From: Breoghania sp.
GTDB lineage: Bacteria; Pseudomonadota; Alphaproteobacteria; Rhizobiales; Stappiaceae
Assembly: GCF_963674635.1 (NCBI RefSeq)
Contig: NZ_OY771475.1
Coordinates: 3,688,501 to 3,752,500, forward strand
Direction: 5' to 3'
Length of the DNA stretch: 64,000 bases
Shown: positions 1 through 10,827 of the stretch, piece by piece
How the letters are laid out: each line of letters opens with the position of its first letter
Position numbering within the stretch: position 1 is the first letter of the stretch
Translations under genes and position numbers: made by a program
Notes under the pieces: generated by a model
What the model saw: only the letters and a program-made list of their open reading frames with translations
What the model was told of the DNA's origin: nothing
Databases searched by the model: none

Positions 1-2000
<2,000 letters not shown>

Positions 2001-2026
2001 GGTCAATCGGTCGCGTATCTATTCGG

Positions 2027-2055
2027 AAAGCCGGAGCATTTGCTCCGGCTTTTTT
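2027..2055 (+). terminator. Intrinsic terminator of rpoD
   Basis: An 11-12 bp stem (AAAGCCGGAGCA paired with TGCTCCGGCTTT) with a tiny T-rich loop ends in a run of T, 27 bases after the rpoD stop codon. Confidence 0.92.
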
Positions 2056-2265
2056 CGTTGCGGTTCAGAAAAAGCGACCGCGTCGAAGTCTTGCAGGGGC
2101 GGTGCTTCGAACGGCCGCTGCCTGTTGGGCGAACGTGGGATTGTATCAAATCAGGATGCTGCGTATTGACGACCTTCAGTGAGACGCGCTCAGGAACCTA
2201 ATGCATAAGCACGCAAGCGGTGCCGGGCCGGGAACACATATGAAGCCGAAAATGGGGTAATTCCG

Positions 2266-2718
2266 ATGCGGTCTGCGATAGTTGCAATCCTGATTTGTGC
2301 GGGCCTTGGAGCATGTGCCGGCAATGGTGTGGGCGTTAGTGGGCGCCTCACGTCGCCGCAGCGGGACCAGTACCCCGAGATCGTCGCGGCATTTGTCAAT
2401 CAATGCGTGAAAGCCGGCGGGGAGGGCGACACCTCGACCGGTGGCGGAACGTATAGGATCAGCAAATCCGATGCCTCCTGTGCAATGACCGTCAACACCT
2501 ATTATGACGACGACACGGAGATTGCCGCCCTCCTGTCAGCGGAGCTCAAGCGCGCTGATCCGAGGTTCGAGCGGCTTCCCAACGGACTGATGGGGGCTGC
2601 TTGGACGATCGGCAAGGTTACGAAGTGGTCGGCAAAGAACGGTACGCCGCTTGTTGCGTTGGGACGCAGTTCTGCCAGGGATCCGCTCCTCATCCGGCGG
2701 TTTGGGCCGAGCCTTTAG
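2266..2718 (+). CDS. Small putative lipoprotein of unknown function
   Basis: A 150-residue protein starting MRSAIVAILICAGLGACAG. The short hydrophobic leader ends in the lipobox LGAC, so it is probably processed by signal peptidase II and lipid-anchored at Cys17 in the envelope. The rest is a soluble domain with no family that I recognise. The ATG follows a GGGG purine stretch. It lies between the rpoD terminator and two DUF1499-like genes on the same strand, 58 bases before the first of them, so co-transcription is possible. The coding call rests on the lipoprotein signal and normal codon use. Confidence 0.7.
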   Translation: MRSAIVAILICAGLGACAGNGVGVSGRLTSPQRDQYPEIVAAFVNQCVKAGGEGDTSTGGGTYRISKSDASCAMTVNTYYDDDTEIAALLSAELKRADPRFERLPNGLMGAAWTIGKVTKWSAKNGTPLVALGRSSARDPLLIRRFGPSL

Positions 2719-2776
2719 GGGCTGGAGACCGGTATAGGATCTTGCGCCCCGCGGGGTCCCGGGCGATGGTATCTCC

Positions 2777-3301
2777 ATGAAAACAGCCCTCATCGCAATC
2801 GTCGTCATCGCTCTTGCCTGTGTTGCGGGCTTTTTCGCCTTTGGTCGGGAAAGAACGTGGCAGGCTCTCTACGGGCCTGCCGATCTCGGGCCGGTTCCCG
2901 ATTTCGCGGATCTCAAGCGCCCGGGAACGCCAAATTCCTTTCTTGTGTGCCTGCCGGAAAGCTGCCTGCGCGAGGAGCCGGATCTCGTCTCGCCGGTCTT
3001 TGCCGCGGAGCCGCACGCGCTCAGAGCGGCGCTCGATGCCATCGTCATGGGATCTGGGCGGGTTGAGCGTGTGGCCAGGGATGAGGACGGGTTGGGGGAT
3101 CGCTATATCGAGCGCACACCCATCATGCGGTTTCCCGACACCATCATCATCCGCTATGTCCCGGTCGATGTGGGGCGCACCGCGCTGATCATCTATTCGC
3201 GCTCCCAGGTCGGCAGCAGCGATTTCGGAGCGAACGGGAAGCGCGTGCGCAACTGGCTGCGGCTTCTGGAACAGGTCGTCTCGCCCGTAGCCGCCGCCTG
3301 A
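2777..3301 (+). CDS. DUF1499-like membrane-anchored protein (first of a tandem pair)
   Basis: A 174-residue protein with an N-terminal hydrophobic anchor or uncleaved signal (about residues 3-22) and an extracytoplasmic domain. The C-terminal segment YSRSQVGSSDFGANGKRVRN matches the hallmark of DUF1499 proteins (R-S-x-x-R/Q-x-G-x-S-D-x-G-x-N-x-x-R). Two cysteines lie close together at VCLPESC. Function is unknown; the family is widespread in alphaproteobacterial envelopes and in plastids. The next gene is a diverged paralogue of equal length, so the two arose by tandem duplication. The ribosome-binding site before the ATG is weak. Confidence 0.8.
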   Translation: MKTALIAIVVIALACVAGFFAFGRERTWQALYGPADLGPVPDFADLKRPGTPNSFLVCLPESCLREEPDLVSPVFAAEPHALRAALDAIVMGSGRVERVARDEDGLGDRYIERTPIMRFPDTIIIRYVPVDVGRTALIIYSRSQVGSSDFGANGKRVRNWLRLLEQVVSPVAAA

Positions 3302-3439
3302 CCGGCGCCCTGCGGCAATGTTGCGCCCCCTGTTTCGCCCGACGTGACACTCTTGCGGCTTGTTCGGTGCACCTGAGAGGCCCATTTAAAACGGGTGAGA
3401 ACACCGCCGCTTCGTGGAATGCGACGGGGGTGAGGCGAC

Positions 3440-3964
3440 ATGAATGCGCTTTTGATCTTTGCAGGCTTGTTAACGATCGCTCTGGCTCTGGTGGCCTGGG
3501 CAGGTGACGGGCGTGAGCGGTTCTGGGATGCGCTTTTCGGGCCGCCTGATGATCGGCCGGTGAATTTCGCGGAGTTGAGTCCTCCGCCCTCATCGGATTT
3601 CTTCATCGCCGCTCCCACGGAAGAATGCGCGAAGGTTCAGCCCAACATTCCAGGCCCCGTATTCGCCGCGCCTCCGGGATTGTTGCGCCAGGAAGTGATG
3701 CGGATCGTGCGTCGCGAACCCATGACGGAACGGGTGGCGATGGATCCCGACTGGCTGGGCGACCGTTTCATCCAGCGCGTAGGGTGGCTTCGGGTGCCGC
3801 ATTTCATCCAGGTTCGCTACATTCCCCTCGATACCGGTCACACGGCGCTGGCCGTCTATGCGTGCTGTCTGATTCCGGAAAACAGCCGGGGCTATAACGA
3901 GGCACGTGTTCGCCGCCTGATCGGCGAGTTGGAAGAGGTCTTTGCAACGCCCTCCTCTGCCTGA
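3440..3964 (+). CDS. Diverged DUF1499-like paralogue (second of a tandem pair)
   Basis: Also 174 residues, with the same layout as its upstream neighbour: N-terminal membrane segment (about residues 3-20), then RERFWDALFGPPDD, equivalent to RERTWQALYGPADL in the neighbour, and matching blocks GDRFIQR and VRYIPLDTGHTAL. The typical DUF1499 signature near the C-terminus is eroded: the neighbour's SQVGSSDFG is replaced by CCLIPENSRG. It is a recognisable paralogue that has probably lost or changed the ancestral activity. A GTGAGG ribosome-binding site precedes the ATG. Unknown function, probably envelope-located. Confidence 0.75.
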   Translation: MNALLIFAGLLTIALALVAWAGDGRERFWDALFGPPDDRPVNFAELSPPPSSDFFIAAPTEECAKVQPNIPGPVFAAPPGLLRQEVMRIVRREPMTERVAMDPDWLGDRFIQRVGWLRVPHFIQVRYIPLDTGHTALAVYACCLIPENSRGYNEARVRRLIGELEEVFATPSSA

Positions 3965-4192
3965 AGCGATTTCTCCGGTTCTGCCGGATAGGCCCGACGG
4001 AAAAGCGGTTTCATGCGTTCATGCGCACTCGACGTCGCGTTCAAAACACGTTCATATGCATAATATGAAAGCGCCGCGCCATGATTGGCGGGGTGCCTGC
4101 CGGGTCGTGTCTTTCAGATAATAATGGAGCGGCCGTTGCGCAGGGGGGCGTGCCCCGAAACGATGGAACCGGGTCTGCTGTGGGGAGAGGTT

Positions 4193-4603
4193 ATGGCGGT
4201 CGAGTTGGTGCTCAATCCGGAAACCGTGCGGATGATCGTGCAAAAGGCGCGCGCGGCGAGCAGTTCGCTTGAGGACACTTATGAAGGTGGCCATGAGGGG
4301 GACGTGGAGTTCGACAGCGACAAGCTTTCCGAAGCTTATCGCCACGAAGGGCTGGTGGAGGAGGAGCGCGACGATCTCACCGCCGATGAACTGGTGGCGC
4401 TGCTGGATGATCTGAATGTGGACGAGGCCGCGGAACTCGTCGCGATCGCCTGGATCGGACGCGGCGACTATGACGCCTCCGACCTCGATACGGCGCGCGA
4501 GGAGGCGCGCTCGCGGGCGCATGGGCCGACCGCGCGCTATCTCGCGCGCATGTCGCTACTTGCCGACTATCTGGAAGCGGGGCTCGACAGCCTCGATCTC
4601 TAG
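4193..4603 (+). CDS. DUF3775 domain protein
   Basis: A 136-residue soluble acidic protein. It has the DUF3775 pattern seen in rhizobia: an N-terminal VLNPETVRMIVQKARA block, a central LDDLNVDEAAELVAIAWIGR block and a C-terminal ARYLARMSLLADYLEAGLD block. No catalytic motif is visible and the function of the family is unknown. I start it at the ATG at 4193 because GGGGAGAGG stands immediately upstream and because the homologous part begins there. An in-frame upstream extension to 4085 has no family similarity. Confidence 0.82.
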   Translation: MAVELVLNPETVRMIVQKARAASSSLEDTYEGGHEGDVEFDSDKLSEAYRHEGLVEEERDDLTADELVALLDDLNVDEAAELVAIAWIGRGDYDASDLDTAREEARSRAHGPTARYLARMSLLADYLEAGLDSLDL

Positions 4604-4711
4604 GCTTGGCTGACAGGTCGATCCGGACAACTGCCGCAAATGAGCGTGATAGCGACAGTGGTCCCGTGAAGTGAGCTTGCCTTGCGGTGTTCCATGGGCT
4701 ACCGGGGCGGC

Positions 4712-5620
4712 ATGAGCCGTCTTACCGCAAATCTCCTTCTCCTGCTCACCGCCTTCATGTGGGGCTCGGCCTTCGTGGCCCAGTCCACGGCGATGTCGAG
4801 CGTTGGGCCGCTGGTTTTCACCGGCCTTCGTTTTCTGATCGCCGCCGCCTGCCTTGCGCCTTTCGCATGGCGCGAAGCGCGACACCATCGCGGTGCGCCC
4901 GTGTCGCGCGCGCATATGGGGATGTTCTTCGGCGTGGGCGTCGTGTTCTTCCTCGGAATTGCCTTGCAGCAATCGGCGCTCGTCGTCACCACGGTGACGA
5001 ATGCCGGGTTTCTGACCGGTCTCTACGTCGTTATGGTTCCGTTCTTTGGCGCGGCTCTTTTCCGCGACATGCCGCATCCGGCCGTCTGGCCCGCGTCGCT
5101 GGCGTCTCTGGCCGGGGTTTACCTGCTCGGTGGCGGACATCTGGACGGGCTGAACTGGGGCGATGGACTGTTGATCATCTGCGCCGTCTTCTGGGCCCTG
5201 CATGTGGTGCTGGTGGGGCGCGTGGGCATGTCCAGCGGTCGCCCGCTTGCGCTCGCCTTTGCGCAGTTCTCGGTGGTGGGCGTCCTTGCCCTGCTGCCGG
5301 GGTTGGTGTTCGAAGGGGTCAGTCTGGCCGGGATCAAGGACATCTGGCTGGAGCTTGTTTACACCTCGATTCTGTCGGGCGGTTTCGCCTTCACGCTGCA
5401 GATCATCGCGCAGCGCTGGACCAAGGCGGCGGATGCCGCGATCATCCTATCGGCGGAGGCGTTGTTTGCGGCGCTGTGCGGGGCGCTCATCCTGGGCGAG
5501 CGACTGGATGCGATGGGGCTTGTCGGCTGTGGGCTGATCTTTGCGTCCATCGTGGTGGTGCAGCTTGCCCCCCTCATCACGCGGCGCGACCGCTATGCGT
5601 CACCGCCGCCCGGACTGTGA
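4712..5620 (+). CDS. EamA/DMT-family inner-membrane transporter
   Basis: A 302-residue protein with about ten hydrophobic helices arranged as two EamA repeats. The first repeat begins NLLLLLTAFMWGSAFVAQ, typical of metabolite exporters of the drug/metabolite transporter superfamily. The second carries the usual ending (LSAEALFAALCGALILGERL, then about 30 residues). It probably exports an amino acid or other small metabolite; the substrate cannot be read from sequence. I use the ATG at 4712, preceded by GGGGCGG, rather than a TTG 30 bases upstream. It converges on the 5'-nucleotidase gene. Confidence 0.85.
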   Translation: MSRLTANLLLLLTAFMWGSAFVAQSTAMSSVGPLVFTGLRFLIAAACLAPFAWREARHHRGAPVSRAHMGMFFGVGVVFFLGIALQQSALVVTTVTNAGFLTGLYVVMVPFFGAALFRDMPHPAVWPASLASLAGVYLLGGGHLDGLNWGDGLLIICAVFWALHVVLVGRVGMSSGRPLALAFAQFSVVGVLALLPGLVFEGVSLAGIKDIWLELVYTSILSGGFAFTLQIIAQRWTKAADAAIILSAEALFAALCGALILGERLDAMGLVGCGLIFASIVVVQLAPLITRRDRYASPPPGL

Positions 5621-5657
5621 TCTTGTCGATCCGGGCGGGGCGAAGCTCTCAAGCCGT

Positions 5658-7268
5658 CTATTTCAGGATCGAGATGCGACCGTCGGTGTGCGGTTTGTAG
5701 CCCTGCGCATCTGCAATAAAGCTCGCCACCGCATCCTCAATATTCGGGCCGTAATCGTAGGCATCCACGGCTGCCTTGGCGAAGATGGCGTAGCCATCGC
5801 CGCCGGAGCGCATGTAGTTGTTGGAGACAACGCCATAGAGCGCGTCGGGATCAAGCGGAACGAAGGCACCTTCCTTGGCGATCTTCACCGAAACGACCCG
5901 GCTTCCGGCGGGCTTTGCCGGATCCCAGATGACCTTCATGCCGGCCACCTGCGGGAAGCGGCCCGCGCCCTCCTCGACCTTTGAAAAGCCGTTCTCAAGC
6001 GCGGTGATCAGATCGGCGCCCTTTAGGCGGAAGGTTGCGAGCGTGTTCTGGAAGGGAAGCACGGTCAGAACCTCGCCCATGGTCACCTCACCCGCATCGA
6101 TGGAGGCGCGCAAGCCCCCGCCATTCTGGATGGCGACATCGATGCCCTGCGCCCGCACCCGCTCCAGCATGGCGTCGGCGACCAGAACGCCCATCTCGCA
6201 TTCCCCTTTGCGGCAAGTGTCGCGGGAGCCGTCGATGGAGGCGGTGGCGGAACCGATGACCTCGCTGCGGATCTCCTCAAGCGGGGCGGCGAGCTCCGCG
6301 ATGCGCCTGGAGGTGTCTGCATCTTCTGCGATCGCGGCATCCATCAGGATGGGGGCCCCGGCGGCGGAGACGAGATCCCCGTCATCGTTCCACACGACGT
6401 TCAGTTCGCCCAGAAACTTGCCATAGGCGTAGGCCTGCACGATGGCGGTGCGCCCGCCCGCCGGATTGTCCACGAAGGTCGGGTAGGGGCCTTCGGCCTT
6501 GTCGTCGGAATTGGCCAAATAAGTGTGGCTGTGCCCGCCGATGATCACGTCAATGCCGGGAACGAGGGCTGCCAGTTCCTTGTCACGCGCATACCCGGAA
6601 TGGGAAAGCAGGACGACTTTGTCGATGCCTGCGGCCTGATAGGCCTGGGTCGCGCCTTTCAGTGTCGCCACCGCATCGAGGAAGTGGACGTTCTTTCCAG
6701 GCGAGGAAAGCTCGTCCGTATCCTCCGGCGTGATGCCGATGAGAGCGATCTTCTCGCCGCCCACCTCCAGCACGATGCTGCCCTTGAGCTTGTCCTTCAG
6801 CGCCATTTCGCCGGAAAACTCGCCATTGGCCAGCAGGATCGGAAAATCGATGGCGTCGATGAACTGCGCCAGGACTTCCGGGCCGTCATCGAATTCATGG
6901 TTGCCGACGGTCATGGCGTCATAGCCGATGCGGTTCATCAGTTCCGCTGCCGCCGCGCCCTTGTATTGGGAATAGAAGAGAGAGCCCTGAAACTGGTCGC
7001 CACCATCGACCAGAATCACGTTGCCGCCCGCGCCGCTTATCGCTTCGCGCCGTTCTGCGACCTTGGTGAAGAAACGTGCCGAACCGCCGAAGCACTTGTC
7101 TTGCGCGCGATCTTTCTCGCCGCAGGTGGAATCGTATTTGTTGATCGGTTCGATACGGGAATGGAAATCGTTCGTATGCAGAATGGTCAATGCAAACTCG
7201 GCCTGCGCCGTGCCGCCAAGGACGAGGCCCGCGGCCAGCGCCGCCGGCAGGATCAATGCTCGCTTCAT
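5658..7268 (-). CDS. Periplasmic 5'-nucleotidase / 2',3'-cyclic phosphodiesterase (UshA-like)
   Basis: A 536-residue secreted metallophosphoesterase that hydrolyses extracellular nucleotides to nucleosides and phosphate. A Sec signal peptide ends at about residue 23 (GGTAQA). The N-terminal calcineurin-like domain has the metal-binding motifs LTILHTNDFHSR, DGGDQFQGS, GNHEFDDG, SHSG and GGHSHT. The C-terminal 5'-nucleotidase domain has IQNGGGLRASI and PFQNTLATF. The start at 7268 is set by the signal peptide and by AAGAAGGGG just upstream; the open frame runs further upstream only as an overlap with the DUF423 gene in another frame. It may share a message with the DUF423 gene 98 bases upstream. 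Confidence 0.93.
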   Translation of the reverse strand: MKRALILPAALAAGLVLGGTAQAEFALTILHTNDFHSRIEPINKYDSTCGEKDRAQDKCFGGSARFFTKVAERREAISGAGGNVILVDGGDQFQGSLFYSQYKGAAAAELMNRIGYDAMTVGNHEFDDGPEVLAQFIDAIDFPILLANGEFSGEMALKDKLKGSIVLEVGGEKIALIGITPEDTDELSSPGKNVHFLDAVATLKGATQAYQAAGIDKVVLLSHSGYARDKELAALVPGIDVIIGGHSHTYLANSDDKAEGPYPTFVDNPAGGRTAIVQAYAYGKFLGELNVVWNDDGDLVSAAGAPILMDAAIAEDADTSRRIAELAAPLEEIRSEVIGSATASIDGSRDTCRKGECEMGVLVADAMLERVRAQGIDVAIQNGGGLRASIDAGEVTMGEVLTVLPFQNTLATFRLKGADLITALENGFSKVEEGAGRFPQVAGMKVIWDPAKPAGSRVVSVKIAKEGAFVPLDPDALYGVVSNNYMRSGGDGYAIFAKAAVDAYDYGPNIEDAVASFIADAQGYKPHTDGRISILK

Positions 7269-7366
7269 GATAAGCCCCTTCTTTCCCATGGAAAGGAAGG
7301 CGCTACGGTGCCCCGAAAACACAGGCCTGCGCAACACGATCCTGCGCGCTTGTGGCGCAAACCGTT

Positions 7367-7756
7367 CTAACGCGCGCCTCGACCCAAAAGCGCAGGCAGT
7401 GCGAGCACCGCGATTGCCAGCCAGCCGAGGATCAGCAGGCTGCCGCCGGTTGGCGCGGCATAGGCGAACAGCTTGTGGTCGAGAAAGACGCGGGCGCTCA
7501 TATCTCCGCAGAACAGAAACACGCCCAGGGTGATCATGAGCGCAGGCAGGGCTGGCAGGCTCAGGACATCGCGAATGCCGGGAAGGCAAAGGATGAGCAG
7601 GATTGGTGCATGGGCGAGCGCGATGGCGGCAGCCGCGCTGACAAAGCCGGAACTGTCGACATGGGCGGCGACTGCGGACAGGGCGACGCCCGCAGCGCCT
7701 GAAAGACCGGCGGCAAGCGCGGGCCAGAGGGAGGCGGCGGAAGGGGAATGGCGCAT
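7367..7756 (-). CDS. DUF423 family small membrane protein
   Basis: A 129-residue protein with four predicted membrane helices. The C-terminal block GDMSARVFLDHKLFAYAAP followed by TGGSLLILGWLAIA is the conserved end of DUF423 (YgdD-type) proteins. The molecular function is unknown. It is on the same strand as, and upstream of, the 5'-nucleotidase. Confidence 0.85.
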   Translation of the reverse strand: MRHSPSAASLWPALAAGLSGAAGVALSAVAAHVDSSGFVSAAAAIALAHAPILLILCLPGIRDVLSLPALPALMITLGVFLFCGDMSARVFLDHKLFAYAAPTGGSLLILGWLAIAVLALPALLGRGAR

Positions 7757-7963
7757 GGGAGGCCTGAGCGTGAGAACGATTCCAGAGCGATAGCATCGCG
7801 CGCGGTGCGGGCCAACAAAAAGGGTATTGGGCCCATGGGCATCTCGCGGTTCAAGTAGAGCGCGAAAACTCCATTGCGATATCTCTCAAGGGTAGATCGA
7901 AAGGTTGAAGGTCATGTGATCAAAAGACTTTTCTGGCTTTCGGCGAACGCCTAGAGTTGAACG

Positions 7964-8488
7964 ATGAGGATCGAAGCTGTCACTGTTCGTCCGGCGATCG
8001 CAGAAGATATCGAGCTGTTGGCCGATATCCATGATGCCGCTTGGCGCAATGCCTATCGCGGAATCCTGCCCGGGGTCGAGCTGGAACGCCTGCTCGGTCG
8101 ACGCGGCGTTTCGTGGTGGGACGCGGCCATCCGCTACAAGATGCGCATTCTCGTCATCGACGTTTGCGGGGCGACGGCAGGCTATGCCACGTTCGGCCAC
8201 ACACGCCTCAAGCATTTGCCTTTCCCCGGCGAAATCTACGAACTCTACATGGACCCGGACCATCAGGGGCTGGGGTTCGGGCGCAAGCTGTTCTCCGCAA
8301 CCCGCGCCGCCCTCCGGGCCGCGGGCATGCCCGGTTTCGCGGTGCGTGTCCTGAAAGAGAACGAGCAGGCACAAGCCTTTTATGAGGCCATGGGCGGCCT
8401 GCTCTACGACGAAAGCGTGGAGCGGATCGGGCGCAGCGACGTCTCTGTCCTGATATTCGGATGGACAGACCGCCCTGCGGAACGCTGA
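7964..8488 (+). CDS. GNAT family N-acetyltransferase
   Basis: A 174-residue acetyl-CoA-dependent acyltransferase. It begins with the family's ITVRPAI-type strand (here VTVRPAIAEDIELLADIH) and has the acetyl-CoA pyrophosphate-binding loop in motif A (YMDPDHQGLGFGRKLF). Motif B follows (ENEQAQAFYEAMGG). The acceptor substrate is unknown; small-molecule acetylation is as likely as protein acetylation. It stands alone and converges on the gene at 8529-9092. Confidence 0.88.
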   Translation: MRIEAVTVRPAIAEDIELLADIHDAAWRNAYRGILPGVELERLLGRRGVSWWDAAIRYKMRILVIDVCGATAGYATFGHTRLKHLPFPGEIYELYMDPDHQGLGFGRKLFSATRAALRAAGMPGFAVRVLKENEQAQAFYEAMGGLLYDESVERIGRSDVSVLIFGWTDRPAER

Positions 8489-8528
8489 GTACGATCCTGA
8501 GCCCGGTTGCCCGGGCACACAGGGCGCC

Positions 8529-9092
8529 TCATTCCGTCATGTTCACCCTGATCAGATCATCGACACCACATTGAAACGCGCGGGCCCGCGTGTCGGCGAT
8601 TTCACGGGCCATGGTGTTGGCGTCGGGCGTGCGGGTTGCGTTGATGCGCGCGACTTGGCACGTGGCGCCCAGCCCGAGGCGGGTGACGATCAGGACCTGG
8701 TCCGTTCCGCCCTCGCCGGTCTGGACAAACCAGCGCAAAATGGTTGCGAAAGGCTGTCGCCCACCGCTCTCCACAAGCCGCCATTCCAGCGTTTCGTTGA
8801 CGGAGTTGAACCCCGAAAGTGTCTGGGAGGCGGCCATTTCGTTTGCCGCGTTGTCTCCGAAGGAGACGAACATGCGCAGGTCGCCCTCCGAAACGGAGAC
8901 CGGAATCTTGCGATAGCCCTCGCATAACCAGCTTCCACCGTCCGTCCCCTCCTGGGACGGCACGGAGGTCATCATACAATCGTCGAGCTTCAGTTTCGTA
9001 TAGGCGCTGTCAAATCGCTCCGCCGCGGAGGCCGCCAACGTCGCAGCGACAATGCCAACCATTGAAATCAATAAGGAAATCCGTCGCAACAT
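8529..9092 (-). CDS. Conserved periplasmic protein of unknown function
   Basis: A 187-residue protein with a clear Sec signal peptide (MLRRISLLISMVGIVAATLA, cleavage near ASA-AE). The mature part has four cysteines that could form two disulfides (DDCMMTS, WLCEGY, ATCQVAR, FQCGVDD). Similar proteins occur as uncharacterised secreted proteins in Hyphomicrobiales. A GAGGGG ribosome-binding site precedes the ATG. No enzymatic motif is visible. Confidence 0.72.
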   Translation of the reverse strand: MLRRISLLISMVGIVAATLAASAAERFDSAYTKLKLDDCMMTSVPSQEGTDGGSWLCEGYRKIPVSVSEGDLRMFVSFGDNAANEMAASQTLSGFNSVNETLEWRLVESGGRQPFATILRWFVQTGEGGTDQVLIVTRLGLGATCQVARINATRTPDANTMAREIADTRARAFQCGVDDLIRVNMTE

Positions 9093-9366
9093 GATTTTTC
9101 CCCTCGCCTTGAGCCCCCCTCCTCAGGGGCCGGAAAGCCATTGTTTCACTCTCGGGAAGGTGCTGCAACGCACACAATTGGCTTGCACTTTGGTGCGGTC
9201 CCCGGCACAAAGCCCGCGAGACGGCCCGACGAGGCGCGTAACGCGGGCCGCAGGTGATCCGCTCCGGCTGACGGGCGCAGATCCCACCCCCTTTTTCTCG
9301 TATGTGCGAGCCTGCCGGTCGCTTACGGCCGTGAGCTTGCGGAAAATTCAGTGAAGGACACGCACC

Positions 9367-9897
9367 ATGCGTATCGATGCCGTGCCGATCGGCAAGAACC
9401 CGCCGGAAGATGTCAATGTGATCGTTGAGGTCCCGGTCGGTGGTGAGCCGGTCAAATATGAAATGGATAAGGCCGCGGGCGCGATGTATGTCGACCGCTT
9501 CCTCTACACGCCGATGCGTTATCCGGGCAATTATGGCTTCGTTCCGCACACCCTGTCCGACGATGGCGACCCGATCGACGTGATCGTGTGCAACCAGCGT
9601 CCGGTCGTGCCGGGCGCGATCCTCAACTGCCGTCCCATCGGTGTTTTGATGATGGAGGACGAGTCCGGTTTCGACGAGAAGGTCATCGCGGTGCCGCACC
9701 CGAAGCTGACCCGCCGCTACGACCGGATCACGACCTATCAGGATCTGCCGGAGATCACGATCAAGCAGATCGAGCACTTCTTTGCTCACTACAAGGATCT
9801 GGAAGACGGCAAGTGGGTGAAGGTGAAGGACTGGCAAGGCGTCGACGCTGCCAAGCGCCTGATCCTGGAATCCATCGAGCGGGCGAAGAAGGCCTGA
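9367..9897 (+). CDS. ppa: Inorganic pyrophosphatase (family I)
   Basis: A 176-residue soluble cytoplasmic Mg-dependent enzyme that hydrolyses pyrophosphate and so drives biosynthetic reactions forward. The family signature DDGDPIDVIV with its metal-binding aspartates is present. The active-site stretch DRFLYTPMRYPGNYGFVPHT and the C-terminal EHFFAHYKDLE block are also intact. Length is normal for bacterial hexameric enzymes. It forms a single-gene unit closed by an intrinsic terminator. Confidence 0.97.
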   Translation: MRIDAVPIGKNPPEDVNVIVEVPVGGEPVKYEMDKAAGAMYVDRFLYTPMRYPGNYGFVPHTLSDDGDPIDVIVCNQRPVVPGAILNCRPIGVLMMEDESGFDEKVIAVPHPKLTRRYDRITTYQDLPEITIKQIEHFFAHYKDLEDGKWVKVKDWQGVDAAKRLILESIERAKKA

Positions 9898-9931
9898 GGC
9901 CATTCGCCCAGGAAAATCGAGAAACTTTCAG

Positions 9932-9958
9932 AAAGCGGGGAGCGATCCCCGCTTTTTT
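9932..9958 (+). terminator. Intrinsic terminator of ppa
   Basis: A 10-bp stem AAAGCGGGGA / TCCCCGCTTT closed by a GCGA tetraloop and followed by T residues, 35 bases after the ppa stop. Confidence 0.93.
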
Positions 9959-10018
9959 CATGTGAGCGCGGGGGAGGGGGCTGGAGCATCCGGTGTTCCG
10001 GGTGTTCTGCGGGTCTGC

Positions 10019-10276
10019 CTACTTCCAGTCTTCCCAGGTCGGGCGCAGGTTCGTGAGCATGTCCTTGGCAAAGCGGCGCCACATGACGACGACGGTGGCC
10101 AGCATTGCAACGAAGGAGAGCCAGATCGCGCCCATCAGCAGGCCGTTGCCATGGGCTTCGGAGGCGGCCAGCGCGAGAACCGGTGTCAGCGCGAGGGCGA
10201 AGCCACCTGCGATGACGAGCGCGCGTCGGTCCTTGCGGCGGCGTGTTCTGTTCTGCTTGCCAAGCGGGTTGAGCAT
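10019..10276 (-). CDS. Small two-helix membrane protein, unknown function
   Basis: An 85-residue protein with a basic N-terminus (KQNRTRRRKDRR) and two hydrophobic helices (about residues 21-40 and 46-66). The ATG at 10276 has GAAGGAACGG upstream. No family was recognised. Its basic cytoplasmic head and small size resemble membrane-anchored accessory proteins, but that is only a resemblance. Confidence 0.65.
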   Translation of the reverse strand: MLNPLGKQNRTRRRKDRRALVIAGGFALALTPVLALAASEAHGNGLLMGAIWLSFVAMLATVVVMWRRFAKDMLTNLRPTWEDWK

Positions 10277-10464
10277 TGGACCGTTCCTTCGGGATGCGTT
10301 TCAGCGATCCTTCAAGTTAGCCGGGTGAATAAGCCTCCACGGGGTCATGAATCCGACCCTTGCAGTGTTATTTCAGGTCAAAATTGTGGCGTCGGTCATC
10401 AGTGTGGCGCAATCGGGGCAATTCGCCACTGTGTCAGGTGCCTTGCACGTTCGCTGTTAACGGG

Positions 10465-10827
10465 TCACAGGGTGACGTGTTCGAAAGCGGGCTTCAAGAT
10501 CATGCGCCGTACCGGCTCGATGAGCGTCGGTTCATAGCGCGCAAACATCTCGCTCACATAGGGTTTCCTGTTGTGGACCTCGTAATCCTCCATCGAGGCC
10601 CAGACCTGGCGCACGAGCATGTCGGTCTGAGACCCGTCCGTCAGGTAGTAGTCGTAGGCAAGGCAGCCATCTTCCGTTTCCAGCGAGATGCGCGCGACTT
10701 TGCTCACTTCTGCAACAAGCTCCTCTCGGCTCGCGGCGTGAACGGACACCAGGAACACGATGGTCACGCGGGCGGCTGTGCCATCGGTTGGGGTTATGGC
10801 GACATCGTCGAGGGAGGGGGCGTTCAT
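10465..10827 (-). CDS. ABM-domain protein, putative quinol monooxygenase-like
   Basis: A 120-residue protein with the ABM (antibiotic biosynthesis monooxygenase) ferredoxin-like fold. The pattern is VTIVFLVSVHAASREELVAE at the first strand, then EDGCLAYDYYLTDGSQTDML and VRQVWASMEDYEVH. These match YgiN-type small monooxygenases that act on quinones or phenols without a metal or flavin cofactor. The ATG overlaps the stop codon of the upstream gene in an ATGA quartet, so the two are translationally coupled. Substrate unknown. Confidence 0.75.
   Translation of the reverse strand: MNAPSLDDVAITPTDGTAARVTIVFLVSVHAASREELVAEVSKVARISLETEDGCLAYDYYLTDGSQTDMLVRQVWASMEDYEVHNRKPYVSEMFARYEPTLIEPVRRMILKPAFEHVTL

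Noticed and set aside
5658..7796. A possible 712-residue fusion of an N-terminal domain with the 5'-nucleotidase
   Set aside because: The extra part overlaps the DUF423 gene in another frame. The signal peptide and ribosome-binding site at 7268 mark the true start.
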